Below, in pieces: positions 52,938 through 60,508 of a DNA stretch of 64,000 bases (the stretch's first letter is position 1; each line of letters begins with the position of its first letter). A program made the position numbers and the translations under genes. The DNA is taken from positions 62,001-126,000 of the forward strand of contig JAAESM010000033.1 of NCBI GenBank assembly GCA_024229395.1. The letters run 5' to 3'. The notes beneath the pieces were generated by a model that searched no databases, had not been told where the DNA came from, and saw nothing but the letters and a program-made list of their open reading frames with translations. Origin of the DNA: Planctomycetota bacterium. Lineage in GTDB: Bacteria; Planctomycetota; UBA1135.

Positions 52938-54581
52938 ATGGAAGCAACCGCCCCTGCCCCTGAGGTGATCTGTTTTGAGACTCATCCAGATCGCTACAAG
53001 CATCTGAAGATCGAGGTCGATGGCCCCGTAGCCCGCATCCTGATCGATATCCAGGAGAACGAAGGCCTGCGCCCTGGCTACGCCCTGAAACTGAACTCCT
53101 ACGACCTGAGCGTCGACATCGAGCTCGCCGACGCCGTCCAGCGTTTGCGCTTCGAGCACCCTGAAGTGGGTGCGGTGATCGTCACCAGTGGCCAGGAAGG
53201 TGTGTTCAGTTCTGGCGCCAACATCTTCATGTTGGGAGCTAGCACGCACGCGCACAAAGTGAACTTCTGTAAGTTCACCAACGAGACTCGCGTCTCGATC
53301 GAGGATGCAACCGCCAACTCCGGTCAGGTCTATATCGCTGCACTCAACGGCGTGGCTTCCGGTGGTGGCTATGAACTGCCACAGGCTTGCGAAGAGATCT
53401 ATTTGGTAGATGACCGTCGCAGTGCTGTTTCCCTTCCTGAAATCCCATACCTCGGCGTATTGCCAGGTACCGGTGGTTTGACTCGCTTGGTCGATAAGCG
53501 CCACGTGCGTCGCGACATCGCCGACGTCTTCGTGACCTTGGCAGAAGGGGTCAAAGGTAAGCGCGCCGTGCAATGGGGCTTGGTCGATAACGTCTTCCCA
53601 ACTTCTAAGTTCAAGGAGTCGGTCGAAGCACGCGCTTTAGAAGTTGCCAATGGTGGCAAGCCAGATCGCAAAGGCGTTCAGCTTGAAGCACTGAAGCCAA
53701 CCGAAGGTGAAGATCGCCTCGACTATCAGCATGTCTCGATGGAGATCTCAGAAGACGGCCGCACCGCCACCTTGCAGATCACCGTTCCTGACGATGTGCC
53801 GCAAATGCCCGTAACGGCCTCGGACCTTGGATCTGCGTGGTTCCCACTGCGCGCTTTCCGCGAGCTGGATGACGCACTCTTGCGCTTGCGCTTGAACTAC
53901 CCTTTGGTTGGTTTAATCCTGTTCAAGACCCGTGGCAACGCCGCATCGATGGTCGCCTTCGATGAGCAACTCGATCAACACGCCGATGATTGGTTCGTCA
54001 ACGAGGTGCGCCTGTTCATCAAGCGCACCTTGAAGCGCGTCGATTACATGGCCAAGTCCATGTTCGCGATCGTCGATGAAGGCAGCTGCTTCGTTGGCAC
54101 CTTGTACGAACTGGTGCTCGCCGCCGACCGCAGCTTCATGCTTGAAGAGGATGGCGTCACTTTCCAGATGACCAACATGAATCAAGGCGCTTACCCGATG
54201 GGTAACGGCCTCAGCCGCATGCAAACCCGTTTCGTGTGGGACCAGGAGATGGCCAATGAGCTCGCCGCCAACCGCGATCAAATCGACGCCGACGAGGCCA
54301 ACGACTTAGGCTTGATTACGGTTGCCGCCGACGACATCGACTGGGATGATGAGGTTCGTCTGGCCATCGAGGAACGCGTCAGCCTTTCTCCTGATTCGCT
54401 TACCGGCATGGAAGCGAGCATTCGTTTCGGCGGTCCTGAGACCCTCGAGACCAAGATCTTCGGCCGCCTGACCGCGTGGCAGAACTGGATCTTCCAACGT
54501 CCGAACGCGGTCGGTCCGAAGGGCGCCTTGAGCCTCTACGGTCGCCCAGAATCTCCAGAGTTTGACTTCAACCGCACCTAA
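52938..54581 (+). CDS. boxC: 2,3-epoxybenzoyl-CoA dihydrolase (BoxC)
   Basis: The 547-residue protein has a crotonase-like domain in its first half (VTSGQEGVFSSGANIFMLG, GVASGGGYELPQACEE, PYLGVLPGTGGLTR) and a second related region, as in BoxC of about 550 residues. BoxC hydrolyses 2,3-epoxybenzoyl-CoA, opens the ring and releases formate, giving 3,4-dehydroadipyl-CoA semialdehyde. The order boxC-boxB-boxD supports the call. The gene begins a three-gene run with 3 bp to boxB. Confidence 0.9.
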   Translation: MEATAPAPEVICFETHPDRYKHLKIEVDGPVARILIDIQENEGLRPGYALKLNSYDLSVDIELADAVQRLRFEHPEVGAVIVTSGQEGVFSSGANIFMLGASTHAHKVNFCKFTNETRVSIEDATANSGQVYIAALNGVASGGGYELPQACEEIYLVDDRRSAVSLPEIPYLGVLPGTGGLTRLVDKRHVRRDIADVFVTLAEGVKGKRAVQWGLVDNVFPTSKFKESVEARALEVANGGKPDRKGVQLEALKPTEGEDRLDYQHVSMEISEDGRTATLQITVPDDVPQMPVTASDLGSAWFPLRAFRELDDALLRLRLNYPLVGLILFKTRGNAASMVAFDEQLDQHADDWFVNEVRLFIKRTLKRVDYMAKSMFAIVDEGSCFVGTLYELVLAADRSFMLEEDGVTFQMTNMNQGAYPMGNGLSRMQTRFVWDQEMANELAANRDQIDADEANDLGLITVAADDIDWDDEVRLAIEERVSLSPDSLTGMEASIRFGGPETLETKIFGRLTAWQNWIFQRPNAVGPKGALSLYGRPESPEFDFNRT

Positions 54582-54584
54582 ATC

Positions 54585-56006
54585 ATGGCTATCTCCTACG
54601 ACAAAATCCCCAACAACGTCGACCTGAACAGCAACCGTAAGCTGCAGAAGGCACTTGAGGCTTGGCAGCCAAGCTTCCTGGATTGGTGGCAGGACATGGG
54701 GCCTGAGGGCTTCCAGCAAGACGACATCTACCTGCGTACCGCCGTCAGCGTCGAGGCCAACGGTTGGGCTAACTTCGGTTATGTGAAGATGCCCGATTAC
54801 CGCTGGGGTATTTTCCTCACGCCTCCGGAGAAGGATCGCAAGATCGGTTTCGGCGACAACGCCGAGATGGATGTGTGGAACCAGGTGCCTGGCGAGTTCC
54901 GTAAGGAGCTGCGCCGCATCATCGTGACCCAGTGCGATACCGAGCCAGCATCGGTCGAGCAGCAGCGTTTGCTCGGTAAGTGCGCCCCAAGTCTTTACGA
55001 CATGCGCAACCTGTTCCAGGTCAACGTTGAGGAAGGTCGTCACCTGTGGGCCATGGTTCACATCCTGCACGAGTTCTTCGGTCGTGATGGTCGTGAAGAG
55101 GCTGAAGAAATGTTGTTCCGTCGTTCCGGTAACCCGGACTCGCCACGCATCCTCGATGCCTTCAACAAGCCGATCGAAGACTGGTTGGCCTTCTTCTGCT
55201 TCACCATGTTCACTGACCGTGATGGCAAATATCAACTCGGTGCCTTGGCCGAGAGTGGCTTCGATCCACTCGCACGTGCCACCAAGTTCATGTTGACTGA
55301 AGAGGCTCACCACCTGTTCGTCGGTGAGACCGGCGTCGGTCGCGTGATCAAGCGCACCACAGAGATCCTCAACGAAGATCCACATGGAGACGTCAAGAAG
55401 CATGGCGGCATTCCTCTCGACATCATCCAGAAGTACATCAACGAGTGGTATAGCGCCTCTCTCGACCTGTTCGGTGGTGAGGATAGCTCCAACGCCGCGA
55501 ACTACTTCGGCGCTGGTCTAAAGGGTCGTTTCCAGGAGATGAACCCGAAACGTTTTACCGAGCACTCCGCGCTGGAAGGTTGCTACGAGTTGGATTGGGT
55601 CGAGGAAGGCCAGATGGGCAGCCACGAGATCCCGATGCGCCGCGCCATGAACTTGGTGCTGCGCGATGCTTACCGCGAAGACTGCCTCAAGTCGCTTGCA
55701 CGTTGGAACAAAGTGATGGAGAAGGCTGGGCGCGACGAGCGTTTCTACCTTCCTTCGCAGCGCTTCAACCGCGGCATAGGCGTCTACGCCAAGCAGAGTT
55801 TCGATCCACATGGCGAGCTCATGGATGACAAGACCTACTGGTCGAAGCATGTCGATTGGCTGCCAACTCACGAGGACCTCGATTACGTCAAGTCGTTGAT
55901 GGTCTCCGTCAACGAGCCAGGTAAATTCGCTGGTTGGATCGCTCCACCTGCGAAAGGCCTCAACGGCCAGCCTGTTGATTTCGAATACGTCAAGTTCCAC
56001 GGCTAG
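54585..56006 (+). CDS. boxB: Benzoyl-CoA 2,3-epoxidase oxygenase component (BoxB)
   Basis: A 473-residue di-iron oxygenase that forms 2,3-epoxybenzoyl-CoA from benzoyl-CoA and oxygen. The predicted iron ligands are E120, E150, H153, D211, E240 and H243 (in EEGRHLW and TEEAHHLF among others). They fall at the same residue numbers that I recall for the Azoarcus enzyme, a strong sign of a true BoxB. It needs electrons from the reductase BoxA, whose gene is not in this window. It lies 3 bp after boxC and 33 bp before boxD. Confidence 0.93.
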   Translation: MAISYDKIPNNVDLNSNRKLQKALEAWQPSFLDWWQDMGPEGFQQDDIYLRTAVSVEANGWANFGYVKMPDYRWGIFLTPPEKDRKIGFGDNAEMDVWNQVPGEFRKELRRIIVTQCDTEPASVEQQRLLGKCAPSLYDMRNLFQVNVEEGRHLWAMVHILHEFFGRDGREEAEEMLFRRSGNPDSPRILDAFNKPIEDWLAFFCFTMFTDRDGKYQLGALAESGFDPLARATKFMLTEEAHHLFVGETGVGRVIKRTTEILNEDPHGDVKKHGGIPLDIIQKYINEWYSASLDLFGGEDSSNAANYFGAGLKGRFQEMNPKRFTEHSALEGCYELDWVEEGQMGSHEIPMRRAMNLVLRDAYREDCLKSLARWNKVMEKAGRDERFYLPSQRFNRGIGVYAKQSFDPHGELMDDKTYWSKHVDWLPTHEDLDYVKSLMVSVNEPGKFAGWIAPPAKGLNGQPVDFEYVKFHG

Positions 56007-56039
56007 GCTTCAGTCCAGCAAGCACGGCAATAAATAACC

Positions 56040-57611
56040 ATGGCTAAGCGTTTACGAAGCCACGTCTGCGGGGCGTGGCACGAGGGCAACGGCGACGCCG
56101 TTGCGGTCTTTAACCCGACCACCGGCGAACAGATCGCCGAGGTCAACAACAGCGGCTTGGATTACAAAGCGGCGTTGCAATACTCACGCGAGACCGGCGG
56201 CCCGGTACTGCGTGCGATGACTTTCGCGCAACGTGGCGAGTTGTTGATGGCCATGGCTGGCGCTTGGCATGAGCATCGCGATGAACTGCTCGCCATGAGC
56301 ACCGAGTCCGGTGGCAACACGCGCGGCGACGCCAAGTTCGACGTCGATGGCGCAACCGGCACCTTGTCGGCTTATGCACGCATCGGTGCCAAGCTTGGTG
56401 AGGCAAAGTTCCTGATCGATGGCGATTCGATCCGCCTATCGCGCAGTCCACGTTTCGTCGGACGTCATGTGCGTATGCCACGCGCAGGTGCTGCGATCCA
56501 CATCAATGCCTTCAACTTCCCTGCATGGGGAATGGCCGAGAAGATGGCCGCTGCCATCCTCGGCGGCATGCCAGTGGTGACCAAGCCAGCTACCAGCACT
56601 GCGGTGTTGGCTGAGCGCATGATCGAGATCCTGGTCGAGAAGGATGTTGTGCCGGCTGGTGTCATCTCCTTCATCTGTGGATCGGCAGGGGACATGCTCA
56701 GTCATGTCGTGACCCAAGATGTGGTCGCCTTCACCGGTTCCGCCGATACCGGTTGCCGTATCCGTTCCGGTGAGGCCGTGATCAAGAACTCGGTGCGCGT
56801 CAACGTCGAGGCAGACAGTCTCAACTCCGCAGTGCTTGGTACGGATGTCAAACACCAAGGTGAGACTTGGGATTTGTTCATCCGCGAAGTCTGCACCGAC
56901 ATGACTCAGAAGGCGGGGCAGAAGTGCACCGCAATCCGCCGCATCTTCGTTCCGGAAGACAAGGTCGAAGATGTCAAGGCCGACATGATCGAGACTCTGT
57001 CGAGCACCCGCGTCGGCAATCCGGCAACACGTGGTGTACGCATGGGACCACTCGCTTCCGCTTCGCAGCTGGAGGACATTCGTTCCGGCATCGGTGAACT
57101 CCAGGCCGTCGCCGACATCGTCCACGGCGAGGTCGGTCCTGGTGAGTTGATGGACACCGATGCAGAAAGCGGCTACTTCCAGCAGCCAGTGCTCCTGCAG
57201 GCCAAAGATCCTGCCAACGCCGGCATCGTGCATGAGCGCGAGGTCTTCGGCCCGGTCGCAACGATCTTGCCTTATTCCGGCGATGCCGCAGAAGTTGCAG
57301 CTTTGATGAACCTCGGGGATGGGGGACTCGTCGCTTCCGTGTACTCCGATAAACGCGACTTTGCAGCATCCTTGGTGACTGCGGTGGCTCCTTATAACGG
57401 GCGCCTCAACTTCGGCTCCAAGAAGGTCGCGGAGTTCTCGATGGGACCAGGCGCAGTGTTGCCGACCTTGATCCACGGTGGCCCCGGTCGTGCCGGCGCA
57501 GGTGAGGAACTCGGCGGTATTCGCGGTTTGTCCTTTTACATGCAGCGCACCGCCCTACAGGGAGACGAACCCATGTTGGCCCGTCTGCTCGAAGACGGCG
57601 CTGAGGTCTGA
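56040..57611 (+). CDS. boxD: 3,4-dehydroadipyl-CoA semialdehyde dehydrogenase (BoxD)
   Basis: A 523-residue aldehyde dehydrogenase. The nucleotide-binding segments are [14 protein letters not shown] and FTGSADTG, with the general-base Glu in [12 protein letters not shown] and the catalytic Cys in [11 protein letters not shown]. It resembles the aldehyde dehydrogenase half of PaaZ. With boxC and boxB directly upstream it should oxidise 3,4-dehydroadipyl-CoA semialdehyde to the acid with NADP. It seems to be the last gene of the box operon; the mscS-like gene follows after 51 bp with its own possible promoter. Confidence 0.9.
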   Translation: MAKRLRSHVCGAWHEGNGDAVAVFNPTTGEQIAEVNNSGLDYKAALQYSRETGGPVLRAMTFAQRGELLMAMAGAWHEHRDELLAMSTESGGNTRGDAKFDVDGATGTLSAYARIGAKLGEAKFLIDGDSIRLSRSPRFVGRHVRMPRAGAAIHINAFNFPAWGMAEKMAAAILGGMPVVTKPATSTAVLAERMIEILVEKDVVPAGVISFICGSAGDMLSHVVTQDVVAFTGSADTGCRIRSGEAVIKNSVRVNVEADSLNSAVLGTDVKHQGETWDLFIREVCTDMTQKAGQKCTAIRRIFVPEDKVEDVKADMIETLSSTRVGNPATRGVRMGPLASASQLEDIRSGIGELQAVADIVHGEVGPGELMDTDAESGYFQQPVLLQAKDPANAGIVHEREVFGPVATILPYSGDAAEVAALMNLGDGGLVASVYSDKRDFAASLVTAVAPYNGRLNFGSKKVAEFSMGPGAVLPTLIHGGPGRAGAGEELGGIRGLSFYMQRTALQGDEPMLARLLEDGAEV

Positions 57612-57649
57612 GCCTTCAACTTTGCCTAGCCTCATTCCCCCCTCAAACC

Positions 57650-57655
57650 TACGAT
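57650..57655 (+). promoter_or_regulatory. -10-like TACGAT before the MscS gene
   Basis: TACGAT ends 7 nt before the ATG at 57663, another case of the short spacing seen at several starts in this window. No Shine-Dalgarno motif is present. Confidence 0.3.
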
Positions 57656-57662
57656 TGCAATC

Positions 57663-58589
57663 ATGTTCTTAAACCTCCTCCCAATGTTCCAAGACCCTGC
57701 GGCCGAGGCTGGTGAGACTGCTAAAGCCGTAACCAATCAGGTTACTGGTGGCGAAACACCAAAAACTGAAGAAGGCGCAGGCGCCATCGTCTCCAGCATC
57801 AAGGATTTCGCCCTAGAACATTGGATGGACGCCGTCATGGTCGTCGTTCTGTTCTTCGCGATGACCATCATCGCTAGTTGGGTAGCCCGCCTCATTCGTG
57901 GCGCATGCGCGAAGGCCAGCATCGAAAGCACCCTGGCCCACTTCTTCGGCAAGCTTGGACGCACCGCCGTGATGGTCATCGGTGTGGTCGTCATCCTTGG
58001 CAGGTTCGGCATCGAGACCAGTAGCTTCGCTGCGATTCTCGCTGCAATGGGCTTTGCTATCGGTATGGCGATGCAGGGCACGCTCGGCAACTTCGCTTCC
58101 GGCGTAATGTTGTTGATCTTCCGCCCATTCAAAATCGGCGATGTCGTCAACGCTGCAGGTGTGGTCGGCAAGGTCAATATGATCGACCTCTTCAGCACAG
58201 TGATGGATACTCCTGATAACCGTCGCATCATCGTTCCTAACGGCGCGATCTTCGGTGGCACGATCGAGAACATCTCCTTCCACGATACCCGTCGTTGTGA
58301 GGTCCTGGTCGGCACCGATTATGGTGCAGACCTTGACAAGGTCCGTGAGGTGCTCGACAAGGCAGTAGCCAAACTCGAAACCCGCATCGACGATCCAGGT
58401 CACCAGATCGTGCTTGCCAGTCTTGGCGATAGCTGCATCGATTGGAAGATCCGTGTCTGGTGTAAGTCCGCTGATTACTGGGGCTGCATGGAAGAGACCA
58501 CGCGCTGCGTCAAGTACGCGTTGGATGAAGCCGGCATCGGCATTCCTTACCCACAGATGGATGTCCATATGGACAAGCTCGAAGGCTAG
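57663..58589 (+). CDS. Small-conductance mechanosensitive channel (MscS family)
   Basis: A 308-residue membrane channel. After a 55-residue N-terminal part there are three membrane helices (about 57-80, 95-115 and 120-145). The pore helix shows the Ala/Gly pattern of MscS in AILAAMGFAIGMAMQGTLGNFASGVMLLIFRPF, and the beta domain has IGDVVNAAGVVGKVNMIDLFSTV. It opens under membrane tension to release solutes. It is followed after 10 bp by a small DUF1294 membrane gene. Confidence 0.9.
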   Translation: MFLNLLPMFQDPAAEAGETAKAVTNQVTGGETPKTEEGAGAIVSSIKDFALEHWMDAVMVVVLFFAMTIIASWVARLIRGACAKASIESTLAHFFGKLGRTAVMVIGVVVILGRFGIETSSFAAILAAMGFAIGMAMQGTLGNFASGVMLLIFRPFKIGDVVNAAGVVGKVNMIDLFSTVMDTPDNRRIIVPNGAIFGGTIENISFHDTRRCEVLVGTDYGADLDKVREVLDKAVAKLETRIDDPGHQIVLASLGDSCIDWKIRVWCKSADYWGCMEETTRCVKYALDEAGIGIPYPQMDVHMDKLEG

Positions 58590-58599
58590 GGAGTCAACT

Positions 58600-58863
58600 A
58601 TGACTGCTATCCAAATCTTTATGGCCTGGGTGGCAGTCATGTCCGTCGGCGCTTTTCTCGCTTACGGACTCGACAAAAAGCTGGCCAAGAACGACAAGCG
58701 GCGCGTGCCCGAACGCGTGCTGTTGACTTGGTCTTATCTCGGTGGCGCGCCAGGAGCTTTGCTTGCCATGATGGCATTCCGCCACAAGATTCGCTTTCCT
58801 ACCTTCTGGATTGCGCAACTGTTCACCATCGCAGCATGGTCTTGGACCATGTATCAGCTGTAA
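58600..58863 (+). CDS. DUF1294 family small membrane protein
   Basis: An 87-residue protein with three hydrophobic helices (about 3-20, 42-58 and 68-85). The motifs YGLDKKLAKNDKRRVPE and WSYLGGAPGALLAMMAFRHK are diagnostic for DUF1294; the DK and RHK elements are conserved. The function is unknown. It lies 10 bp after mscS and is probably co-transcribed with it. A longer start inside mscS exists but adds sequence that does not look like the family. Confidence 0.85.
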   Translation: MTAIQIFMAWVAVMSVGAFLAYGLDKKLAKNDKRRVPERVLLTWSYLGGAPGALLAMMAFRHKIRFPTFWIAQLFTIAAWSWTMYQL

Positions 58864-58897
58864 GCGAGTTACAGCCCTTGCGTGCATCCTCCGGCGC

Positions 58898-59680
58898 TCA
58901 GGAAGTGCCGTAGTGACCCGCATGTCCCGCCGGATCCTGGCGGTAGAAGCGCTCCAACAAGGAGTAGAGTTGCGGTTCGCGTTGCTGCAGTTGCACCGAC
59001 AGCTCGAAGAAGCACTCAGTGGCCGTGGCGAAGAACTCCGCCGGTTCGGTGGCGGCATAGGGATCCAACAGACGCGGGCGACCGTGTTTCAAGTCACTCA
59101 GGTATTTCTCATAGGCGGCGAAGAACTCCTCGCGCCAACCATCATTCTTGATGTCGTCGCTGAGCGGGGGGATGCCATCGGTGATGCCATCGAGCATGTC
59201 GAGCTTATGCGCGAACTCATGGAACACAGTGTTTTGACCATCGTCGGCGTTGCGGCCACCTTGGTAGGCCGAATCCCATGCCAACACCACCGGTCCGCCA
59301 GGCCACGCTTCCCCCAAGTTGGCACTTTCTCGCCGTTCGACAACCCCATCAGGCCGGCGCCAGGTCGTGCCATGCTTGAAGGTGGTGGGGTACACCAGGA
59401 TGGTGCGCACACGATGATAGAAATCGTGATGCAGATTCAGGACCAGCAGGCAAGCTTGGGCGGCGATCACGACCTTAATCTTGTCGCGCATTTCCAGGCC
59501 GCCACAGCCCTCGAAATGTTTCTCCTCGAGGAACACACGGGTCATGCCTTCGAGGCGTTTGCGGTCTCCTGGCGGCAGGTCATGCAGCACCGGCAGATAA
59601 TCAAGCCAAGCATGCGATTCCTCACTCAGCCCTTCCCGCAGGAAACGCTTGCGTCGGAAGCCGCGCAGGAAGTGAAACAT
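58898..59680 (-). CDS. mtfA: MtfA-type zinc peptidase
   Basis: A 260-residue zinc metallopeptidase of the MtfA (DUF980) family. It shows ACLLVLNLHHDFY, VLAWDSAYQGG, the zinc motif HEFAHKLDMLDG and a third ligand in EPAEFFATATECFFE. In E. coli MtfA binds the glucose-repressor Mlc and acts as an aminopeptidase; here the partner is unknown. On the minus strand TAAACT stands 5 nt before the ATG. It is divergent from the metallo-beta-lactamase gene. Confidence 0.88.
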   Translation of the reverse strand: MFHFLRGFRRKRFLREGLSEESHAWLDYLPVLHDLPPGDRKRLEGMTRVFLEEKHFEGCGGLEMRDKIKVVIAAQACLLVLNLHHDFYHRVRTILVYPTTFKHGTTWRRPDGVVERRESANLGEAWPGGPVVLAWDSAYQGGRNADDGQNTVFHEFAHKLDMLDGITDGIPPLSDDIKNDGWREEFFAAYEKYLSDLKHGRPRLLDPYAATEPAEFFATATECFFELSVQLQQREPQLYSLLERFYRQDPAGHAGHYGTS

Positions 59681-59738
59681 GACAGAGTTTAGGAAACTCG
59701 GATTGGTTGCGCTGCTCGGAAGGGCTTCGTGCTTCGCT

Positions 59739-59744
59739 TAGAAT
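59739..59744 (+). promoter_or_regulatory. -10-like TAGAAT before the metallo-hydrolase start
   Basis: TAGAAT ends 6 nt before the ATG at 59751 and no ribosome-binding site is present. Together with the same element before xseB this is the best match to the bacterial -10 consensus among the short-spaced starts. Confidence 0.4.
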
Positions 59745-59750
59745 GTGCGC

Positions 59751-60497
59751 ATGCTGGTGCACCATTTTCGCGACCCACATTGGCTGGTGAATAGCTATCT
59801 CGTGGCTGACCGCCCGGGCGGTCGCGCGGTGTTGATCGATAGCGGCGGGCCATTGGAGTTGATTGAGACCAAATGCGAGGAATTGCAGGTGCAGCCAGAG
59901 TTGCTGTTGTGCACCCATCGCCATCCTGATCACATCACTCACAATCGTCAGCTGGTGGAGCGCTTCTCGCTGCCGGTGGCCGCTCATCGCGAAGAGGCGA
60001 CGTTCATTCCAATGCTGACGCAGGAGTTGGAGCATGAGGCAAGGCTGCAAATCGGAGAGCTCGCTATCCAAACTCGTTGGGTACCGGGGCATACCGCAGG
60101 GCATATGGCTTATGTCATCAATCAAGAGGCGGTCTTCACCGGCGACGTCCTGTTCGCCGGATCGGTCGGCGGCACCCGTGGCAGCGGTCATACCACCATT
60201 GAAGACCTGCGTGAAAGCGTCATGCAGCAACTGATGACCTTGCCGCCGCAGGCCATCATCTATCCAGGCCATATGGACAGCACCACGGTCGTTCAGGAGT
60301 GGGAGCACAACCCCTTTGTTCGCTGGTGGCGCGGGCTGGAACAAAGCGTGGATCTTCCGTGCACGGCTGCTGGTCTTGAGGGCACCTTGTTGTTGCGCGC
60401 GCTGGATTACGACGGCGGCACGAAATGCCTGGTGCGTTTCGCGGATGGAACCGAGGACTTGGTGCCTGGCAGTAAGGTGGTGGAAATCACTGCCTGA
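59751..60497 (+). CDS. Metallo-beta-lactamase-fold hydrolase
   Basis: The 248-residue protein has the metal-binding HRHPDH motif (about residues 60-65), a WVPGHTAGHMAY segment and GDVLF with the bridging Asp, plus a YPGHMD loop near 180. This is the pattern of glyoxalase II-like hydrolases. The C-terminal 60 residues carry no familiar domain. The substrate could be a thioester or S-glutathione derivative. The ATG at 59751 is preferred to an in-frame GTG at 59745, because the -10-like element fits the former. Confidence 0.82.
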   Translation: MLVHHFRDPHWLVNSYLVADRPGGRAVLIDSGGPLELIETKCEELQVQPELLLCTHRHPDHITHNRQLVERFSLPVAAHREEATFIPMLTQELEHEARLQIGELAIQTRWVPGHTAGHMAYVINQEAVFTGDVLFAGSVGGTRGSGHTTIEDLRESVMQQLMTLPPQAIIYPGHMDSTTVVQEWEHNPFVRWWRGLEQSVDLPCTAAGLEGTLLLRALDYDGGTKCLVRFADGTEDLVPGSKVVEITA

Positions 60498-60508
60498 GGC
60501 ACGGCGCC

